NCBI GenBank assembly: GCA_018456245.1
Contig: JAGYHQ010000011.1
Location: 1-40,556 of the forward strand
Length of the DNA: 40,556 bases
Direction: 5' to 3'
DNA from: Tenacibaculum sp.
GTDB lineage: Bacteria; Bacteroidota; Bacteroidia; Flavobacteriales; Flavobacteriaceae
A model generated the notes under the pieces. It was not told where the DNA came from. It did no database searches and worked only from the letters and a program-made list of their open reading frames with translations. How positions within the stretch are numbered: position 1 is the stretch's first letter; the number at the start of each line of letters is the position of its first letter. Of this stretch, positions 35,783 through 40,556 are shown piece after piece. The position numbers were made by a program, and so were the translations under genes.

Positions 35783-35821
35783 ATATTAAGGTATAAGATT
35801 ATATAAAATAATTTGTAAGCC

Positions 35822-35829
35822 CAAAGATA
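35822..35829 (-). promoter_or_regulatory. Putative -7 element of the beta-barrel gene
   Basis: Reads TATCTTTG on the minus strand, an exact TAnnTTTG match 39 bp before the ATG. The nearest TTG is 28 bp away, too far for a good -33. Confidence 0.38.
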
Positions 35830-35951
35830 AATAATCTTATAATTATTATGGATATAACAACTTAATTTATTTAATTCTATTATTTAATTTTTTTGAGTAA
35901 TTAAAGTTAAAGATTGTTTTTAACTATATTTTTCATTTCTAATATTTCCTT

Positions 35952-35959
35952 TACCTTTG
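35952..35959 (+). promoter_or_regulatory. Putative -7 element of mfd
   Basis: TACCTTTG is an exact TAnnTTTG match 17 bp before the TTG start of mfd. The -33 region is T-rich without TTG. Confidence 0.45.
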
Positions 35960-35976
35960 CCTAAAAGTAAACTAAG

Positions 35977-38900
35977 TTGAGTAAGCAAACAATAGTAAAC
36001 CATTATCAAAATTCTGCGAAGACAAAGCAGATTTTAAGCGAACTTCAACATGAGAAAAACCATTTTCAAATTATGAATTTGGTTGGCTCGTCGTTGTCTT
36101 TTGTCATTTCTGAAACTTTTAAGCAATCAGCAAAACCTTTTTTACTCATTTTAAACGACAAAGAAGAATCTGCCTATTTTTTAAATGATTTAGAACAACT
36201 TTTGTGCGATAAAAACGTACTTTTTTATCCTGAATCGTATCGTCGTCCGTATCAAATTGAAGAAACTGATAATGCTAATGTTTTATTGCGTTCGGAGGTT
36301 TTAAATCGTATAAATTCACGAAAAAAACCTATAATTATTGTAACTTATCCAACAGCTTTATTTGAAAAAGTTGTAACAAAAAAAGACCTTGATAAAAATA
36401 CTTTAAAAGTTTCGGTTGGCGAGAATTTATCACTTGATTTTGTAAATGAAGTGTTGTTTGAATACGAATTTAAACGAGTAGATTTCGTTACAGAACCAGG
36501 GGAATTTTCGGTACGTGGAGGAATTATTGACGTATTTTCATTTTCTAATGATGAACCTTTTAGAATTGAATTTTTTGGCGATGAAGTAGATAGCATCAGA
36601 ACTTTTGATGTGGAAACTCAACTTTCTATTGAAAAACATAAAAAAATTAGCATTATCCCTAATGTTGAAAATAAATCTTTACAAGAAAACCGAGAGAGTT
36701 TTTTAAAGTATATTTCGTCAAAAACGGTTGTTTTCTTTAAAAATAAGGAACTTGTAAAGCAAAATTTGGATAAATTCTATCAAAAAGCAGAGCAAGAATT
36801 TGAAAAATTATCTGAAAATATTAAGCATTTAAAACCTGCCGAATTGTTTTGTAATGGTGAGTTAGTTTTTAATGAATTACAAGATTTCACAACTTGTGAA
36901 GTTACAAATACTGCTAAAAATAATAATAGTATTAATTTCAATATAAAACCCCAACCGTCTTTTAATAAGCAATTTAACTTATTAATTGAAGATTTAAAAG
37001 AAAAACACGAAAACGGATTTACGAATTTTATTTTATGTGCGAACGACAAACAAGCACAACGTTTTCACGATATTTTTGATTCGATAAATCAAGAGGAAAA
37101 TTTAAGCGTAGAAAAAGGTATTCACTACGAAACTTTGGTTTTTCCTATGCATCAAGGTTTTATTGACGAAGACGAAAAACTCGTTTGCTACACCGACCAC
37201 CAAATTTTTGAACGTTATCATAAATTCAGACTTAAAAACGGTTATGCCAAAAAGCAATCCATTACGTTAAAGGAACTCACAAGCCTTGAAGTTGGCGATT
37301 TTGTAACCCACATTGACCACGGAATAGGAAAATTTGCAGGTCTGCAAAAAATTGACGTTGAGGGAAATAAACAAGAGGCAATCAAATTAATTTACGGTGA
37401 TAGGGATATTTTGTACGTGAGCATTCACTCATTGCACAAAATTTCAAAATTCAACGGAAAGGACGGAAAACCACCAAAAATATACAAGCTCGGCTCACAG
37501 GCTTGGAAAAAATTAAAACAAAAAACCAAAACACGAGTTAAGGAAATTGCGTTTAATTTAATTCAGTTATACGCCAAACGAAAACTGCAAAAAGGCTATG
37601 CTTTTGGGCAAGATACCTATATGCAACACGAGTTAGAGGCGAGTTTTATTTACGAAGATACGCCTGACCAATATTCTGCTACACAAGAGGTTAAGCAAGA
37701 TATGGAAAAAGACAGACCAATGGACAGACTGGTCTGTGGAGATGTAGGTTTTGGAAAAACGGAAGTTGCCATTCGGGCGGCATTTAAGGCGGTGGACAAC
37801 GGAAAACAAGTCGCAATTTTAGTGCCTACGACAATTTTGGCGTTTCAACATTTTAAAACTTTTTCGGAACGATTAAAAAATTTCCCCGTTACGATTGATT
37901 ATCTCAACCGATTTAGAACTCCAAAACAACGAAAAACGGTACTTGACAGTATTGCTGACGGAAGTATTGATATCGTTATAGGAACGCATCAACTGACTAA
38001 TAAAAACATCAATTTCAAAGATTTAGGACTTTTGATTATTGATGAAGAACAAAAATTTGGAGTTGCCGTAAAAGACAAATTAAAAACTATTAAAGAAAAC
38101 GTTGATACGCTAACTTTAACAGCAACACCTATCCCGAGAACTTTGCAATTTTCGTTGATGTCGGCACGTGATTTATCGGTAATCAAAACACCGCCACCGA
38201 ATAGGCATCCAGTAGAAACCAACGTTATTCGTTTAAGCGAAGAGGTGATGCGTGATGCGATTTCGTATGAGATTTCTCGTGGCGGACAAGTGTTTTTTAT
38301 CCATAATAGAATTGAAAATATCAAGGAAGTGGCAGGAATGTTACAACGACTTGTTCCGTCTGCAAAAATCGGTATCGGACACGGACAAATGGACGGAAAA
38401 AAGTTAGAAAAATTAATGCTTGCCTTTATGGACGGAGAGTTTGATGTTTTGGTTTCTACAACGATTATTGAAAGTGGTTTGGATGTGCCGAATGCGAATA
38501 CCATTTTTATCAATAACGCCAATAATTTTGGTTTGTCAGACTTACACCAAATGCGTGGACGTGTAGGACGTTCTAACAAAAAAGCCTTTTGTTATTTTAT
38601 CACACCACCGTATCATCATATGACCGAAGATGCACGAAAACGAATTCAGGCATTAGAATTATTTTCGGATTTAGGAAGTGGGTTAAATATCGCAATGAAA
38701 GATTTAGAAATACGTGGTGCTGGAGACTTACTTGGCGGTGAACAAAGCGGATTTATCAACGATATCGGTTTTGAAACCTATCAGAAAATCTTGCAAGAGG
38801 CAATTGTGGAACTCAAAGAAAATGAGTTTAAAGAATTATACGAACACGAAAAAACCGAAAAAGAATTTGTAAAAGAGGTTCAAATTGATACTGATTTTGA

Positions 38901-39327
38901 AATTTTAATTCCTGATGATTATGTAAATGCTATTTCAGAACGATTAAAATTATATACTGATTTAGATAATTTAACTACCGAAGAAGAATTACAAGAATTT
39001 GAAAAACAACTTATTGACCGATTTGGGGAATTGCCAACCGAAGTTGAAGATTTATTAAATACAGTTAGAATAAAGTGGCTTGCAAAACATTTAGGATTAG
39101 AAAAAATAATTTTAAAGCAAAAACGAATGATAGGTTATTTTGTGTCCGACCAACAAAGTGATTTTTATCAAACGGAAAACTTTACGAAGATGTTATCATA
39201 TGTGCAAAAAAATCCAAAATTGTGCGTAATGAAAGAAAAACAGACTAAAAATGGATTGCGATTACTTGTTACATTTATACGAATTGATAATGTTAGCAAG
39301 GCTTTACAAGTTTTAAAAGAAATTTAA
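35977..39327 (+). CDS. mfd: Transcription-repair coupling factor Mfd
   Basis: Mfd removes RNA polymerase stalled at DNA damage and recruits UvrA. The 1116-residue protein has the N-terminal UvrB-like region (about 1-300), the CarD/RID-type polymerase-binding domain (about 430-500, with LEVGDFVTHIDHGIGKFAGL), the SF2 translocase (Walker A GDVGFGKT near 586, DEEQ near 688, LTATPIPRTL, and MRGRVGRSNKKAFCYF), and the C-terminal TRCF domain. The start is TTG at 35977: a stop lies three codons upstream, and the next in-frame ATG would lose about 30 conserved residues. The central part is GC-richer than the ends. DUF2721 and ArsC-like genes follow. Confidence 0.96.
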   Translation: MSKQTIVNHYQNSAKTKQILSELQHEKNHFQIMNLVGSSLSFVISETFKQSAKPFLLILNDKEESAYFLNDLEQLLCDKNVLFYPESYRRPYQIEETDNANVLLRSEVLNRINSRKKPIIIVTYPTALFEKVVTKKDLDKNTLKVSVGENLSLDFVNEVLFEYEFKRVDFVTEPGEFSVRGGIIDVFSFSNDEPFRIEFFGDEVDSIRTFDVETQLSIEKHKKISIIPNVENKSLQENRESFLKYISSKTVVFFKNKELVKQNLDKFYQKAEQEFEKLSENIKHLKPAELFCNGELVFNELQDFTTCEVTNTAKNNNSINFNIKPQPSFNKQFNLLIEDLKEKHENGFTNFILCANDKQAQRFHDIFDSINQEENLSVEKGIHYETLVFPMHQGFIDEDEKLVCYTDHQIFERYHKFRLKNGYAKKQSITLKELTSLEVGDFVTHIDHGIGKFAGLQKIDVEGNKQEAIKLIYGDRDILYVSIHSLHKISKFNGKDGKPPKIYKLGSQAWKKLKQKTKTRVKEIAFNLIQLYAKRKLQKGYAFGQDTYMQHELEASFIYEDTPDQYSATQEVKQDMEKDRPMDRLVCGDVGFGKTEVAIRAAFKAVDNGKQVAILVPTTILAFQHFKTFSERLKNFPVTIDYLNRFRTPKQRKTVLDSIADGSIDIVIGTHQLTNKNINFKDLGLLIIDEEQKFGVAVKDKLKTIKENVDTLTLTATPIPRTLQFSLMSARDLSVIKTPPPNRHPVETNVIRLSEEVMRDAISYEISRGGQVFFIHNRIENIKEVAGMLQRLVPSAKIGIGHGQMDGKKLEKLMLAFMDGEFDVLVSTTIIESGLDVPNANTIFINNANNFGLSDLHQMRGRVGRSNKKAFCYFITPPYHHMTEDARKRIQALELFSDLGSGLNIAMKDLEIRGAGDLLGGEQSGFINDIGFETYQKILQEAIVELKENEFKELYEHEKTEKEFVKEVQIDTDFEILIPDDYVNAISERLKLYTDLDNLTTEEELQEFEKQLIDRFGELPTEVEDLLNTVRIKWLAKHLGLEKIILKQKRMIGYFVSDQQSDFYQTENFTKMLSYVQKNPKLCVMKEKQTKNGLRLLVTFIRIDNVSKALQVLKEI

Positions 39328-39345
39328 GTAAGTGCTATATTTTTT

Positions 39346-39353
39346 TAAATTTG
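39346..39353 (+). promoter_or_regulatory. Possible -7 element before the DUF2721 gene
   Basis: TAAATTTG is an exact TAnnTTTG match 28 bp before the ATG at 39382. No TTG -33 is present, and transcription from mfd could also reach this gene. Confidence 0.35.
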
Positions 39354-39381
39354 TTGCTTAACCGTAAATAATAAAAATATC

Positions 39382-39816
39382 ATGAATATCTTATATCAAT
39401 TAAGTTTAACAACACCAGCTTTAATGTTTCCAGCAATTTCATTGCTTTTACTTGCTTATACTAATAGGTTTTTAAGTTTGGCATCATTGGTAAGAAATTT
39501 ATATGATAATTATGAAACACAACCTTCTGAAAATTTGTTAAGACAAATAAAATCACTTAGAAGACGTATAAATTTAATTCAATGGATGCAAGTTACAGGA
39601 GTTTCTTCATTGTTATTGTCGGTCATTGTTATGTTTTTATTGTATATTGGTTGGGTAGTTTTGGCTCATATTACGTTTGCTTTAGCAATGATTTTACTTA
39701 TTATTTCATTGTTGTTTTCTGTAAAAGAATTGTTTATATCAAACGAGGCATTAAATATTCGTTTATCCGATATGGAGTTGAAAAATGAAAAGAGAAGTAA
39801 AAATATTAAAGAATAA
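39382..39816 (+). CDS. DUF2721 membrane protein
   Basis: This 144-residue protein has three likely membrane segments (about 8-28, 70-92 and 95-112) and the DUF2721 pattern: TTPALMFPAISLLLLAYTNRFLSLASLVR, a charged stretch with LLRQIKSLRRRINLIQ, and a C-terminal SVKELFISNEALNIRLSDME. The family occurs in many bacteria and its function is unknown. It follows mfd by 54 bp and precedes the ArsC/Spx-like gene by 11 bp, so the last two are probably cotranscribed. Confidence 0.85.
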   Translation: MNILYQLSLTTPALMFPAISLLLLAYTNRFLSLASLVRNLYDNYETQPSENLLRQIKSLRRRINLIQWMQVTGVSSLLLSVIVMFLLYIGWVVLAHITFALAMILLIISLLFSVKELFISNEALNIRLSDMELKNEKRSKNIKE

Positions 39817-39827
39817 TAGATGTAATT

Positions 39828-40175
39828 ATGAAAAAAGTATATTTTTTAAAAACGTGTGATACTTGTACTCGTATTTTAAAGGAATTAAATTTAGAGGGGT
39901 TTGAAAAACAAGAAATAAAGCAAAATCCTATAACTATTAATCAGTTAGAGGAATTGTATAAGTTTACAAATAGTTACGAGGCATTGTTTAATAAACGAGC
40001 AAAACTTTACCGAGAGAAAGATTTAAAAAACAAGCAATTAACAGAAGATGATTATAAAAAATATATTTTAGAAGAATATACATTTTTAAAGCGTCCTGTA
40101 TTTATTGTTGATAATCAGGTTTTTGTTGGTAATACTAAAAAGGTTATAAATGCTTTAAAAGAAAAGTTATCTTAA
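39828..40175 (+). CDS. ArsC/Spx-family thioredoxin-fold protein
   Basis: This 115-residue protein has the ArsC/Spx fold. The N-terminal KVYFLKTCDTCTRIL carries Cys10 and Cys13 (CxxC), and the NKRAKLYRE and LKRPVFIVDNQVFVG blocks hold the Arg residues that in arsenate reductase bind the oxyanion. Arsenate reductases use a single Cys at this place, while the CxxC form is also seen in Spx-type regulators and in redox proteins. No other arsenic-resistance gene is present, so arsenate reduction should not be assumed. It is followed by the terminator at 40206-40240. Confidence 0.85.
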   Translation: MKKVYFLKTCDTCTRILKELNLEGFEKQEIKQNPITINQLEELYKFTNSYEALFNKRAKLYREKDLKNKQLTEDDYKKYILEEYTFLKRPVFIVDNQVFVGNTKKVINALKEKLS

Positions 40176-40205
40176 AACGCAATAAATATTCTTTTAATCA
40201 AAGAA

Positions 40206-40240
40206 AAAAACGTTTTGAAAATTATTCAAAACGTTTTTCT
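40206..40240. terminator. Bidirectional terminator at the ArsC-like gene
   Basis: A 14-bp stem (40206-40219 with 40225-40238, core ACGTTTTGAA) and a 5-base loop has A before and T after. It also carries the last codons and stop of the minus-strand gene to its right. Confidence 0.88.
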
Positions 40241-40556
40241 ATTATTTGTATTAATTTATGTTCGTATTCTTCCTTTTCACTCCAATCGTAATCAGGTTTT
40301 ACGGTTTTTCGTAAAAATGATTTTGCTTCCCTTTCAGTATCAAAGGTGTTAAGTTGTGATATTACACGGTTAAAATCTCCTTGGTTACCGTCAAATAAAT
40401 TTTGTACAAAGGCAATTCGGTCATTTAATTCTATTTGTATTGTATTTTGTAGTTTATCATTTAATGATTTTTCAAGTAATTTTGTGGTAATATCTACAGG
40501 AATGGTACCTTTTAATTCATCATCTAAAGTATGAACTTTTTGTTGTTGAGTTTCTT
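40222..40556 (-). CDS. Hypothetical protein, C-terminal part (cut by window edge)
   Basis: The last 110 residues of a minus-strand protein are visible, ending at a stop at 40222-40224. The sequence is hydrophilic with no membrane segment. The block NDRIAFVQNLFDGNQGDFNRVISQLNTFDT and the following KPDYDW-type segment match the conserved C-terminus of a Bacteroidota protein family of unknown function. The part before it (LKGTIPVDITTKLLEKSL) looks like a linker. The N-terminus, and so the real start and domain content, lies outside the window. The stop codon lies in the loop of the terminator. Confidence 0.75.
   Translation of the reverse strand, partial: ETQQQKVHTLDDELKGTIPVDITTKLLEKSLNDKLQNTIQIELNDRIAFVQNLFDGNQGDFNRVISQLNTFDTEREAKSFLRKTVKPDYDWSEKEEYEHKLIQIIEKRFE

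Noticed and set aside
1..40556. Search for CRISPR arrays, insertion sequences, prophage, rRNA and replication origin
   Set aside because: No regularly spaced repeats, transposase or integrase frames, rRNA-like blocks, or DnaA-box clusters were recognised.

Overview
The window reads as chromosomal core DNA of an AT-rich member of the Flavobacteriaceae (Bacteroidota). The genus cannot be fixed from sequence alone. The evidence is a SprA-type type 9 secretion translocon, several families typical of this phylum (DUF4271, DUF4296, GT117/DUF2723, SusC-free O/P porin, GH3-like), no Shine-Dalgarno motifs ahead of most starts, and repeated copies of the Bacteroidota -7 promoter element TAnnTTTG. I found no prophage, insertion sequence or CRISPR array.

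Layout. 1-2.7 kb (minus strand): a RhuM-family gene cut by the window edge, a DUF58 protein, a small Cys-rich protein and a MoxR AAA+ ATPase, in a shortened MoxR/DUF58 cluster that carries a GC-rich palindromic repeat. 2.8-6.7 kb: an O/P-type porin, convergent hemD with DUF4271, then a dolichol-phosphate-mannose-synthase-like glycosyltransferase and a DUF4296 lipoprotein. 6.8-11.0 kb: recA and a large convergent GT117 membrane glycosyltransferase. 11.2-13.0 kb: tRNA-Gln and a SulP anion transporter. 13.1-17.7 kb: rimP-nusA-infB with a hairpin in the leader, then a convergent SPOR-domain gene. 18.3-27.5 kb: ruvA, the 7-kb sprA, gcvH, a VanZ-family gene and tonB. 27.7-33.1 kb: GH3-like and M23 peptidase (minus), dgt (plus), tcdA and a TatD hydrolase (minus). 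33.1-40.2 kb: a SUKH-like gene, gltX, a beta-barrel protein, mfd, DUF2721 and an ArsC/Spx-like reductase. The right edge cuts a minus-strand gene of unknown function.

How genes work together. rimP-nusA-infB is the classic ribosome-maturation/transcription/translation-initiation operon. SprA is the outer-membrane pore of type 9 secretion and gliding, and TonB energises outer-membrane import. recA, ruvA, mfd and dgt serve DNA repair and nucleotide-pool control. gltX, tRNA-Gln and tcdA serve tRNA charging and modification. The polyprenol-phosphate-mannose synthase and the GT117 enzyme could act in one lipid-linked protein glycosylation route, but that is inference.

The window is mostly ordinary housekeeping sequence. 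The least explained items are an orphan + strand terminator preceded by a hairpin (27.6-27.7 kb, candidate small RNA), a 15-bp inverted repeat between M23 and dgt, the leader hairpin of rimP, the palindromic repeat at 1.3 kb, and GC/codon-use shifts inside mfd and gltX. No clear new multi-gene system was found.
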